Assembly (NCBI RefSeq): GCF_008831285.2
Contig: NC_045144.1
Location: 8,159,886-8,223,885 of the forward strand
Direction: 5' to 3'
DNA from: Nymphaea colorata
Taxonomy: Eukaryota > Streptophyta > Magnoliopsida > Nymphaeales > Nymphaeaceae
Length of the DNA stretch: 64,000 nucleotides
Shown here in pieces: positions 51,634-62,733 of this stretch (its first letter is position 1; each line of letters starts with the position of its first letter). The notes under the pieces were generated by a model. The model did not search any database. It worked only from the letters and a program-made list of their open reading frames with translations, and was not told the DNA's origin. The position numbers and the translations under genes were made by a program.

Positions 51634-51701
51634 GTTGTTTGTGGTTTAGGATTTCTTTTTCTGTTTTCAGCCTTCCGGTTGGTCATTTGTTTGTCAGCCT
51701 A

Positions 51702-51925
51702 GGGGGGAGAGAAACTTATGTGCATAGGGTGCACCATGCAGAGTAAAGGTGAGAAGGACATTTTGATAATTTATTAAAAAGAAATGTCTTTGATAGTTTT
51801 TTTTTTTTACTTTTTTCCATTTTTCATTTTATCTTTAAAAAAAGTTTTATTTTTCAGTGTGAATTAAGGGTATTTAGTCATTAATTATACTAACGCACGA
51901 AAAATCGTGCACCTATAACCAGGTT
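51702..51925. repeat. Inverted copy of a 210-bp array block
   Basis: This block is the reverse complement of about 53585-53795, sharing AAGGACATTTTGATAATTTA, CTTTTTTCCAT and TTTTTCAGTGTGAA in order. It interrupts the left arm of unit 0 between CAGCCTAG and GCCCAAGGCATGC. GGTGCAC-like inverted motifs near both ends suggest a small mobile element, but no target duplication was confirmed. Confidence 0.6.
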
Positions 51926-52365
51926 CTGCCCAAGGCATGCTTGGATGGAAGCAAAAAAAAAGGTAAGCCACAAACATTATGAATATGATAGGTTATGCCA
52001 CCTCCTATACATAAGACTTTGTAGCAACCTTCTTGTCCATATCCCAAGTACTCTGAAAATACTAGCTTTCCTTCACCTACATTGGTGAATGGTAAAGTCG
52101 GCATGAGGAGCAGAATCATGTCTCCTCGGGGAAGCATTCCATGTCTTTGTCTTCTTGTCATTAAAACACTCACTGGTGCAGGTGAAGAAGAGGAAGTATT
52201 CTTCGACTATTTGGGATATTGATGAGAAGCTTCTTACAAATTCTTATGTATGGTGAAAATGAAGAAGAGGAAGTATTCTCCAACTATTTGGGATATTGAT
52301 GAGAAGCTTCTTACAAAGTCTTATGTAGGTGAGGTGGTCAGACCTATCTCATTTGTAGCCACTGT

Positions 52366-52530
52366 TAAGCCTGGGCATCGGGCCAGGGCTCACGCCAAAA
52401 AAAAAAAAAAAAACCAGGCGGGCCCGGGTGGGCCTGACTAAGACAGGTTCTTCCCGATAAAATTTTCTATTATTTTTATATATAATTATATAATTTATTA
52501 TAATTAATTGTATTTATATATTATTATGTG

Positions 52531-52573
<43 letters not shown>

Positions 52574-52708
52574 TTTTAACAAGTCTGGTCGGGCCTAGGC
52601 TTGGGTTTCGGGTGTGGGGCCAGGCCCCAGTTCGGGCTCAGGTTTCTGGTGTCTGGCCACGCCCACCCTCAGGTTTCGGGAGTCTGGCCGGCCTGATGCC
52701 CAGGCCTA
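52366..52708. mobile_element. hAT-type MITE with GC-rich ends (copy 2)
   Basis: Ends TAAGCCTGGGCATCGGGCC and, as the complement of the right end, TAGGCCTGGGCATCAGGCC. The interior has a long (TA)n run (about 52529-52570). It splits the right arm of unit 0 where sister units are continuous. The flanks GCCACTGT and ACCATTGA could be a degraded 8-bp duplication (5 of 8). Confidence 0.72.
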
Positions 52709-53891
52709 ACCATTGAAGCTTATGTTTCTCCTTCCATTCATAGCACACCTTACGCTGTCCCAAAAAAAAAGCACAAACCCAAAAGCCAACAGGAAAACAT
52801 AAATGAAATCCAAAACCACAAGAAACAAGTCACCGCAATGATAAATTGTTTCTCCACAAGAAACTTAAAACTGTCAAACCCTAATGACAAGCAAGATAAA
52901 ATAACAATACAACTAAAGAGCAGAAAGGGATAACCAATGCCATGTATCCTAGAGACCCTAGGTGGGAGGGAAAAGAAGAAGAAGAAGGGAACCAAATAGA
53001 CCCTCGCAGTCTACCCATTCATGGTTTTTATTCCACAAATGGAGTGGTTTAGAGGTGCTATTTATAGCCTCCCATACTCATCATGTTCTTTCATATTTGT
53101 CTGAAAAAAGAAAAAAGTATAGTTATATATTTTGGATTGCATTTTCTATGAGATTGTGAATTTATATTATTTGCTCACTTTTGAAAAGAATTTAATGCAT
53201 ATCAAAATGGTAGAATTCAACTAATTGCCTTATCTATTACAAAGTTAATGGAGGCAAAAGCAGTGTTGGAAAAACTTGGCCACACTGGTCTTTAAGTAAT
53301 GGCATCTATTATTGCTTTCATTTACATTGTAAAATCTCTTCAACAGCTGCCTTCTTCATGTTAACTTTGCCATGTATGAGTCAATTTCCTTGTTTGAGTT
53401 TAACCCTTAATTTATGGTTCAAACCACGAATCTGTAGTTTTCATATGGTAATACAAATTTAAGATCCCAGTTGGGAAGTGTACAGTTTGTTTAAGGAGTG
53501 GATTTAATCTAACATAGGTGATATACATAGGTTTAGCAAACACCGTTATCTCAAAACCAAGGATTTCAAATCCTCGATGGGCACCATACTGGTGCATGAT
53601 TTTTCACACACAGTATGGTTAATGACTAAAATACTCTTAGTTCACACTGAAAAAGAGAACTTTTTGTAAAGACAAAATTGGAAATGGAAAAAAGTAAAAA
53701 GACTGTGGAGGCTATTTTTTTTATTAAATTATCAAAATGTCCTTTCCTCCTTTACTTCACACAGTGCGCCCGACACACATAACTTTCTCTTGGGAAGAAT
53801 CCATTGTTTTATGATTGGACGCCTATCGATCTGTTGCAAAATTATTGCGGAAGCAACACCGGCTAGCATGAACCAACCATTGCCTCAACCA

Positions 53892-53937
<46 letters not shown>

Positions 53938-54067
53938 GAGGAGGAGGAGGAGGAGCAGAAAGAGGAGGATGAGGATTTGGAAAAAAGAAAAGGTAGCCGA
54001 GCAATGACTAGTGCCATCGCGGCTGAGGGCCGAGAGAAAGCTGAGAGATATAAAGAGAGTGAGAGAG

Positions 54068-54878
54068 GGTGTCAGTTATCCTTTATTAATTCAGAGTTTT
54101 CCCTTCACTATATTGTTAGCTATACTTCCTTATCTCTTTGGTCTCACAGTTCTAGGGTTTTTGTGGAGAAGCGATTTATCATTGTGTTTATTTGTTGCTT
54201 GTTGTTTAGGATTTTTTTATTTCTGATGTCAGCTTTCAGGTTGATGCTTCATTTATCAACCCAGGGCCTGGTGTGGATAGAAGCAAAAAGGTGAGCCTTA
54301 GAGATTATGAACTTGATAGGTTTAGCCACGTCCTCTACATAAGAGTTTGTAGCAAGCATCTTGTCCATATCCCAAATAATATGGAAATACTTCCTCTTCA
54401 TCACCTACACTGGCGAGTCTTTGGGTGTTGCAGGAGGTGGATAATGGTGAAGTCAACCATGAGGAGCATAATCAAGTATCCTCGTGGAAGCCTTCCATGG
54501 CTTTGTCTTCTTGTCATTAAAACATTCACTAGTGTAGGTGAAGAAGAGGAAGTATTCTTTTGACTATTTGAGATATCAACGAGAAAGTTCTTACAAAGTC
54601 ATATTTAGATGAAGTGGTTGGACCTATCTTATTGGTAACTCCTGTGACTCATGTTTATGCTTCCATCCATAGCCCGCCTTAGGCTGCGAAATATAGCACA
54701 ATCCCAAAAGTCAGTAGAAAAAAATAAATAAAATCCAAAAATACAAGAGAAAAATAATCACAATGATAAATCAATTCTCCACAAAAAAACTTTAAACTGT
54801 CAAACCCAAATGACAAGCAAGACAAAATAACAATATAGCGAAAGGGACACTCCAAAGCAGAGATGGATAACCAATGCC
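54068..54878. repeat. Array unit 1 palindrome
   Basis: Left arm about 54068-54422, loop about 54423-54519, right arm about 54520-54878. Example of pairing: GAAATACTTCCTCTTCATCACCTACACTGG on the left against the complement of CTAGTGTAGGTGAAGAAGAGGAAGTATTCT on the right. A TATA-bearing promoter segment follows at about 54.94-55.27 kb on the minus strand. Confidence 0.8.
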
Positions 54879-55805
54879 ATGTATCAATGAAACCATAGGT
54901 GGAAGGGAACCAAACAAACCCTAGAAAATCTTCCCCTTCATGTTTTTTATTCCACAAATGGAGTGGTCTACAGGAGCCTTGTATTTATAGCCTCCAATAC
55001 TCATCATGTTCTTGTATAAATGTCTGAAAAAAAGAAAAAAATATAGTTATGTATTTTCGATTACGTCTTTTAGGAGATTGGGAAATTATATTTTTGCCCA
55101 CTTTTGAAAAGAATTTAATGCATATCAAAACTTGTTAAACATGAAACTAATTGCCTTATCTATTACAGAGTTAATGGAGGCAATAGCAGTGTTGGAAAAA
55201 CCTGACCCCACTGGTCTTAAGTAATAACATCTATTATTGCCTGTATTTATACTTTAAAATCTCTTCAACAACTGCATTCTTCATGTCAACTTTGCCATGT
55301 AGGAGTCAATTTCCATGTTTGACTTTAACCCTTAATATATGGCTCAAACCACAAATCTGCAGTCTTCAGATAGTAAAATAAATTTGAGATCCCAGTTGGG
55401 AACTGTTTGTTTAAGCAGTGGATCTAATCTAACATACATTTGAAAGCATTTGAAGTTGAATTTTAAGGTGATATCCATAGTCTTAGCAAACATCATATCT
55501 CAAAATCAAGGATTTTGAATCCTCGATGGGTACATGGCTATATGCTATACTGGTGCACAATTTTTTGTGTGCTAGTATGCTTAATGACTAAAATACTCTT
55601 AGTTCACACAGAAAAAAGAAAACTTTTTGTAAAGACAAAACTGGAAATAAAAAAAAGTAAAAAAGACTGTAGAGGACATTTCACGTAAGTTTCTCTCTTG
55701 GGGAATCCATAGTTTTGAGATTGGATGCCTTTTGATCTCTTGCGAAATTGTTGTGGGAAGCAACACTGGCTAGCAAGAACCAACCATTGCCTCAACCACA
55801 AAGAA

Positions 55806-55837
<32 letters not shown>

Positions 55838-55934
55838 GGATTAGGAAAAAAAGAAAAAGTAGAAGAGCCTTGACTAGTGCCATCCCGGTTGAGGCACGAG
55901 AGTAAGCTGAGAGAGATATAAAGAAAGTGAGATA

Positions 55935-56725
55935 GGGCATTAGTTATCCTTTTCTAATTCGTAGTTTCCCCTTCACTATATTATTATTTCGCCTTCCTTG
56001 TCTCTACGGTTTCACAATTCAAGGGTTTGTGTGGAGAAGTGATTTATCATTGTGTTTATTAGTTGCTTGTGGTTTAGGATTTCTTTTTCTATTGTCAACC
56101 TTCAGGTTGGTAAATTGTTTATCAGCCCAAGGCATGCTATGGACTGAAGCAACAAGGTGAGCCTCTAAGATTATGAACGTGATAGGTTTAGCCATCTCCT
56201 CTACATAAACCTTTGTAGCAACCATCACATCCATATCCCAAATAATCCTTCCTCTTCTCCACCTACACTGGCAAGTGTTTGGGTGTTGCAGGAGGTGGAG
56301 AATGGTGAAGTCAGCCATGAGGAGCATAATCATGTCTCCTCGTGGAAGCCTTCCATGTCTTTGTCTTCTTGTCATTAAAACATTCACTAGTGCAGGTGAA
56401 GAAGAGGAAGTATTCTTTGACGATTTGGGATATCAACGAGAAAGTTCTTACAAAGTCATATGTAGAGTATGTGGTCGAACCTATCTCATTGGTAACCGTT
56501 GTGACTCATGTTTCTACTTCCATCCATAACGCACCTTAGAATGCCAAATATAGCACAAACCCAAAAGCGAGTAGGAAAAAATAAATAAAATCCAATGCCA
56601 CAAGAAACAAGTTATCACAACGATAAATCTATTCTCCACAAAAAACCTAAAACTGTCAAACCCAAACGACAAGCAAGACAAAATAACAATATAGCAGAAG
56701 GGAGACTCCAAAGCAGAGAGGGATA
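55935..56725. repeat. Array unit 2 palindrome
   Basis: Left arm about 55935-56282, loop about 56283-56376, right arm about 56377-56725. The promoter segment at about 56.82-57.14 kb has a mutated TATA context (TATTTATTGCC instead of TATTTATAGCC). On the minus strand its ATG follows with MKG, as in the defensin-like gene, then diverges. Confidence 0.8.
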
Positions 56726-57733
56726 ACCAATGCCATGTATCAGAGAAACTCTAGGTGGGAGGGAGAAAAGGAAGAAGAAGGGAACGAAATAAACCCTAGT
56801 GATCTTCCCCTTCATTGTTTTTATTCCACAAATGGAGTGGTTTATTAGAGACTTGTATTTATTGCCTCCAATACTCGTCATGTTCTTCCATATTTGTCTG
56901 AAAGAAAGGAAAAATGCAGTTATATATTTTGGATTGCATCTTTTAGGATTTGGGAAATTATATTTTTTGCCCACTTTTGAAAAGAATTTAATGCATATCA
57001 AAACCTATTAAAAATGCAACTAATTGCCTTATCTATTACAAAGTTAATGGAGGCAACTGTAGTATTGGAAAAACCTGGCTACACTGGTCTTAAGTAATGG
57101 CATCTGTTATTGCCTTTATTTATACTTTAAAATATCTTCAATAACTGCCTTCTTCATGTGAACTGTGCCATGTAGGAGTAAATTTCCATGTTTGAGTTTA
57201 ACCCAAAATTTATGGTTCAAACCACAAATCTGCAGTTTTCATATGGTAATACAAATTTGAGATCCCAGTTGGGAAGTGTACTGGTTTTTTAAGCAGTGGA
57301 TTTAATCTAACATACATTTGAAAGCATTTGAAGCTGAGTTTTAAGGAGATATCCATAGTTTTAGCAAACATCATATCTCAAAACCAAGGATTTGATATCA
57401 TCGACGGGTACCTGGTTATATGCGCTATACTGTTGCACAATTTTTCTTGCACCAGTATGGTTAATGATTAAAATACTCTTAGTTCACACAAAAAAAGAAA
57501 ACTTTTTAGTAAAGACAAAATTGAAAATGGAAAAAAGTAAAAAGACTGTGGATGACTTTTTAATAAATTACCAAAATGTCATTCCTTTCTTTACTGCACA
57601 CGATGCAACAATGCATCTAAGTTTTTCTATAGGAGAATTTGTGGTTTTGAGATTGGACGGCTTTTGATCTCTTGCAAAATTGTTGTGGGACGCAACACTG
57701 GCTAGCAGGAACCAACCACTGCCTCAACCACAA

Positions 57734-57775
<42 letters not shown>

Positions 57776-57876
57776 GAGGATTAGGAAAAAAGAAAAGGGA
57801 GCCGAGCCTTGCATAGTGCCATCAGTATTGAGGCCGAGAGAAAGCTAAGTAAGAGAGATATAAAGAAAGTGAGAGA

Positions 57877-58682
57877 GTGCATTAGTTATCCTTTTCTAAT
57901 TCGGAGTTTCCCCTTCACTATATTGTTTTCTCGCCTTCCTTGTCTCCGTGGTTTTACAGTTCTAGGGTTTTTGTGGAGAAGCGATTTATCATTGTGTTTA
58001 TTAGTTGCTTGTGGTTTAGGATTTCTTTTTCTGTTGTCAACCTTCAAGTTGATGATTTGTTTATCAATCCAAGACATGCTATGGATAGAAGCAAAAAGGT
58101 GAGCCTTAGAGATTATGAACGTTTATAAGTTTAGCCAACTCCTCTACATAAGACTTTGTAGTAACCGTCACATCCATATCCTAAATAATCGAAAAATACT
58201 TCCTCTTCTTCACCTAGACTGGTGAGTGTTTGTGTGATACAGGAGGTGGAGATTAGTGAAGTCAGCCATGAGCATAATCATGTCTTCTTGTGGAAGTCTT
58301 CCATGTCTTTGTCTTCTTGTCATTAAAACATTCACTAGTGCAGGTGAAGAAGAGGAAGTATTCTTTGACTATTTGGCATATCAACGACAAAGTTCTTACA
58401 AAGTCAAATGTAGAGTATGTGGTCGAACCTATCACATTGGTAACCATTGTGACTCATGTTTCTACTTCCATCCATAGCACACCTTAGACTGCCAAATATA
58501 GCACAAACCCAAAAGCCAACAGGAAAAAATAAATAGAATCCAAAACCACAAGAAACAAGTAATCCCAATGATAAATTGCTTCTCCACAAAAAACCTAAAA
58601 CTGTCAAACCCAAACAACAAGCAAGACAAAATAACAATATAGCGAAAGGGAGACTCTAAAGTACAGAGGGATAACCAATGCC
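57877..58682. repeat. Array unit 3 palindrome
   Basis: Left arm about 57877-58231, loop about 58232-58326, right arm about 58327-58682. The following promoter segment is cut short at about 58.92 kb by a deletion joining directly to the next unit's GA-rich leader. Confidence 0.8.
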
Positions 58683-59077
58683 ATGCATAAGAGAAACCCA
58701 AGGTGGGAGTGGGAAAAGGAAGAAGAAGGGAACCAAATAAACCCTAGCAATCTTCCCCTTCACGGTTTTTATTCCACAAATGGAGTGGTTTATAGGAGCC
58801 TTGTATTTATAACCTCCAATACTCATCATGTTCTTGTATATTTGTCTGAAAAAAGGAAAAAAATATAGTTATATATTTTGGACTACATCTTTTAGGAGAT
58901 TGGGAAATTATATATTTTGCCCACTTTTTTGCCCAACCATTGCCTTAACCACAAAAAGATATATATAGAGAGAGAAGGAGGATTAGGAAAAAGGAAAAGG
59001 TAGCCGAGGCAGGACTAGTGCCATCTTGGTTAAGGCCTGAGAGAAAACTAAGAGGGATATAAAGAAAGTGAGAGAGG

Positions 59078-59875
59078 ACGTTAGTTATCCCTTTTTAATT
59101 CGGAGTTTCCCCTTCACTATATTGTTATCTTGTCTTCCTCGTCTCTATGGTTTCACAGTTCTAAGGTTTTTGTGGAGAAGCGATTTATCATTGTGTTTAT
59201 ATGTTGCTTGTGGTTTAGGGTTTCTTTTTCTATTGTCAGTCTTCTGGTTGGTGCTTTGTTCATCAACCCAAGGTATGCTATGGATGGAAGCAAAAAGATG
59301 AGCCTCAGAGATTATGAATGTGATAGGTATAGCCACGTCCTCTACATAAGACTTTGTTACAATCATCACATTCAAATCAAAATAATCCGAAAATACTACC
59401 TCTTATTCACTTACACTAGCGAGTGTTTGGGTGTTGTAGGAGGTGCAGAATGGTGAAGTCAGCCGTGAGGAGAATAATCATGTCTCCTCGTAGAAGCCTT
59501 CCAAGTCTTTGTCTTCTTGTCATTAAAACATTCACTAATGGCAGGTGAAGAAGAAGAAGATCTATTTGGGATATCAACAAGAAAGTTCATACAAAGTCAT
59601 ATGTAGACTAGGTGGTCGGACCTATCTCATTGGTAACTGTTGTGACTCATGTTTCTGCTTCCATCCATAACACACCTTAGGTTGCCAAATATAACACAAA
59701 CCCAAAAGCCAGCATGAAAAGAAAAAATAAAATCCAAACCACATGAAACAAGTAATCACAATGATAAATCGCTTCTCCACAAAAAACCTAAAACTATCAA
59801 ACCCAAACGACAAGCAAGACAAAATAACAATATAGCGAAAGGGAGACTCCAAAGCAGAGAGGAATAACTAATGCC
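59078..59875. repeat. Array unit 4 palindrome
   Basis: Left arm about 59078-59429, loop about 59430-59526, right arm about 59527-59875. A promoter segment follows at about 59.96-60.30 kb. The unit ends in the last CACTGCCTCGAATG block with an (AC)n(AG)n tract at about 60651-60700. Confidence 0.8.
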
Positions 59876-60668
59876 CATTTGTTAGAGAAACCTTAGGTGG
59901 GAGGGAGAAAAGGAAGAAGAAGAGAACCAAGTAAACCCTAGCAATCTTCCCCTTCATGTTTTTTATTCCACACATGGAGTGCTTTACAAGAGCCCTTTAC
60001 TTATAGCTCCAACACTCATCATCTTTTTACATATTTGTCTAAAATAAGGAAAAGTATATTTATGTAACTTAGGGTTGCATCTTTTAGGAGATTGGGAAAT
60101 TACATTTTTTGCTTGCTTTTGGAAAGAATCTAATGCAGATCAAAACTTGCCAAAAAATGCAAGTAATTACCTTATCTATTACACAATTCATGGAGGCAAT
60201 AGGAACGTTGGAAAAACTTGGCCACACTAGTCTTAAGTAATGGCATCTGTTATTGTCTTTATTTATACTTTAAAATATCATCAACAATTGCCTTCTTCAT
60301 GTCAACTTTGCCATGTAGGAGTCAATTTCCATGTTTGAGTTTAACCCTAAATTTATGGTTCAAACCACAAATCTGCGGTTTTCATATGGTAATACAAATT
60401 TGAGATCCTAGTTGGGAAGTGTACTGTTAGTTTAAGCTGTCGATTTCATGTAAGGCCCATTCAAAATCATTTGAAGCAGAATTTTAATGTGATATTCATA
60501 GTTTTAACAAACATCGGATGTCAAAACCAAGGGCTCCAGATCTTCGATGGGGGGAAATTCTTCGGTTTTGAGATTGGGGCCCCTTTGATCTCTTGCAAAA
60601 TTGTCAATGGAAGCACCACCAGCTAGCGGGAACCAGCCACTGCCTCGAATGCACACACACACACACAA

Positions 60669-60700
<32 letters not shown>

Positions 60701-62242
60701 GTTTTTTGGTCAAACTAAAACACTCACCTGAGACTCTTGTCAAGGGTTTTTAGTCTAAAACCCTCATCAAGGGTTGTGGAACCCTCGACCCAGCGAACAC
60801 GAGAGAAAGAGAGACTAACCATCAAGGTTAGCTTCCTCTTTGTGGTTGTGTGCTGATAACCACAGAAAATGGAGGAGTCTCGACCACCATGGCTGTCCAG
60901 ATTGTTAGGTTAGGGTGGGGGACAAAGTGAGAGAGAGTGGGAGAGAGAACGAGAGCCAATAAAATGAGAATGCATAACAAAATTTAGGGACAAAAAGACA
61001 CCTAGATACAAGAACAAGCCGCAAAAACAAGACAGAAGAATGAAATATACAAGACAACAACACAATAAAGTAGAGTAAAAGGGAGAGGGAGGAGAAAGGA
61101 GATAGACAGACAGTAGAGTTACACAGCAGTGAGCCAAAGATGGTTCTCTAGCCGAATAGTAAAGATGTCTAAAAGCAAGATGATATAAGCCATAGCTTCT
61201 AGACGTGACAGAAAAAAAAGGACAGGTGGGGGGAAGGACGTTAAAAAAAAAAGAAAGCGAATAAAGGGCGGGTCTGGAAGGCTACGAACAATGGAAAACC
61301 ATGTAGAGGTAATAACACTATAAAAGAAATGACATAAAATTAAAAAGGTAAACTTGAAACTTAGCCATGGTGGGACATAAAAGACACTGGTTAGCTAAAC
61401 TAATGCCAAGACATCAAACCATGCTTTTAAAAACTTCGGTTTTCAAGATATTTGGATATTAAATCAGCTGCATACTATCAAATGCTACCTAACTTTTTAA
61501 ACTGCTACTAAATACTTCATGAATTAGCAAATTCTTTCAAACTTAAAAGGATGAAGCAAAAGGGAACTTTTGACTTAGAGTGGCTTGGGTGCCCTAGTCT
61601 TCAACTGTGTGAAGGGAAGATTATTTTGGTCTGTTTTAGGAAAAAATAACTTCTTCAATATTATTTTTGTCCATATTAAGGGATTTTTTCCTTTTTAATA
61701 AGAAGTGTACTTTTAATCATTTTCAGACCCATAAAACACTCCCATGCAGCAAAATTTCTTGGTTGAAGGATACTAATTTTTAAAAAACTTAAACCTTTTA
61801 AATATATAGGAGAATGATTGAGGGTAAATATGCAATGTTCCACCAATATGTAAATATGGTTGCATTTGATTCCCTCGGATATTGGATTCCAGGGGTTTTC
61901 ACATCCTCAGTTCTGAGTTCCAAGGATTTCTACCATTGGCCCAACCAGGGTCCCCTCACCAATGAAAGGTGGAGGGAGCCAGGAGCTGCGGTCGCTGCCA
62001 GTGGCTGCTAAAGAGAGATAATGTTCAAGATCTGAACCATCCAATACTTGAGCGGCTGGTTTGTGTTGGATTTTGATGTCTTGTTAAAAAAATAAAAGAA
62101 AAACAACTCTGGATGCTTTGAGAGTCGAGCGTCGGAGGGAGAGCCGTCTCCGACTCTCCTTACCCTGTTTGAGATGGCCTATCGTATTTTTTTTGAACGA
62201 TCGTTAAAGCCCAAAAAGAAATAAATAAAAGGGGGCTGAGGG
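60701..62242. other. Region right of the array
   Basis: No gene is supported. It holds purine-rich GAGAGA-type sequence at 60.78-61.15 kb and a short AAATTCTTTCAAACTTAAAA phrase near 61.53 kb also seen near 37.59 kb. A 65-codon frame at 61.81-62.01 kb has no recognised homology. Confidence 0.5.
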
Positions 62243-62446
62243 TAAGCCGGCCTATTTAAAATTTAAAAATAATTTTAAATTTTAAAGTAATTGTTTAAAT
62301 ATAAAATATATTTATTAATAATAAATATATATTATTAAAATAACAAAAATAATTTTTTAATGTAAACGGGTTTAACTGGCCAGGTCGGGCTCGGCCCTGA
62401 CCAGGTTTTTTTCGACCCAATCGGGCCGGGCCGACGCCCAGGCTTA
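62243..62446. mobile_element. hAT-type MITE with GC-rich ends (copy 3)
   Basis: A 204-bp element flanked by perfect 8-bp duplications GCTGAGGG (62235-62242 and 62447-62454). It begins TAAGCC and ends GGCTTA; the right end complement reads TAAGCCTGGGCGTCGGCCCG, while the left end is shortened (TAAGCCGGCC). The AT-rich centre shares AATATATTTATTAATAATAA with copy 1. The 8-bp duplication supports hAT. Confidence 0.88.
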
Positions 62447-62681
62447 GCTGAGGGAGGGGAGGCCGTCGCCTCCTCCGGTCGACGACCTCTCTTGCCCTGC
62501 CCTCGCCGGCGGTAAAGAAATTACTTTCTCTTTCAGTTACCAATTGTTAAAGTAAAGAAAGTGACCCCAAGGAAAAGAAAATGAGTGAAAGAGAGAAAAA
62601 GTTAAAAGCCTTATAGTTAGACCGGATGAAGTTGTTCCTCTCATATAAGAAGCTTAACGATCAATTTAGAAATGAAAAAAA

Positions 62682-62733
62682 AAGGCTAAAAGGAAGAAAA
62701 GACTTTAGAGTTAAGCTTCTTCCTTTTAGCCTT
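62682..62733. repeat. 17-bp perfect hairpin
   Basis: AAGGCTAAAAGGAAGAA (62682-62698) and its exact complement TTCTTCCTTTTAGCCTT (62717-62733) are separated by 18 bases. The upstream CGATCAATTTAGAAATGAAAA resembles intron sequence of the defensin-like gene. It is not followed by a T tract and is too short for a typical plant miRNA precursor. Confidence 0.8.

Larger units (their letters stand above)
51117..52941. repeat. Array unit 0 palindrome, interrupted
   Basis: Left arm from 51117 to about 52088, interrupted by the MITE at 51252-51633 and a 220-bp inverted block (51702-51925). The loop is shortened. The right arm runs from about 52164 to 52941, interrupted by a 77-bp-period tandem duplication (from 52184 and from 52261) and a second MITE (52366-52708). 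It is the most rearranged unit. Its left arm extends about 50 bp further out than in other units, up to the exon-1 relic. Confidence 0.7.
51061..60650. repeat. Array of about five palindromic 1.9-kb units
   Basis: Five head-to-tail units. Each has a left arm, a loop of about 95 bp, a right arm that is the inverted complement of the left, a minus-strand TATA/promoter segment related to the defensin-like gene, about 450 bp of AT-rich sequence, then a block ending CCTCAACCACAAAG and a (GA)n run. Landmarks ahead of the GA runs lie near 53.81, 55.72, 57.65 and 60.57 kb, giving spacings near 1.91 and 1.93 kb where units are intact. Unit 0 carries two MITE insertions and an inverted block. Unit 3 lost about 650 bp. 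Frames in the arms (for instance GFLWRSDLSLCL) are not kept open in all units, so I call no gene. Confidence 0.85.

Noticed and set aside
53888-53934. GA-rich tracts as CRISPR or structured arrays
   Set aside because: They are simple (GA)n and (GGA)n microsatellites, and the host is a plant.
53977-54294. Hydrophobic membrane-protein-like frames in the array arms (TVLGFLWRSDLSL and similar), also at 57.8-58.1 and 59.07-59.3 kb
   Set aside because: They lie in palindrome arms, have no consistent start, are broken differently in each unit and appear in inverted form too. I treat them as repeat-derived open frames.
56615-57001. 128-codon minus-strand frame including MKGKITRVYFVPFFFLFSLP
   Set aside because: It resembles a signal peptide after the copied promoter, but the frame runs upstream through the promoter and downstream into the arm. 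In other units it is interrupted (for example a stop soon after MKGKIF in unit 1). No cysteine exon follows.
62682-62733. 17-bp hairpin as a miRNA precursor
   Set aside because: The perfect stem is too short for a plant miRNA duplex with flanking stem, and no conserved miRNA sequence is recognised.
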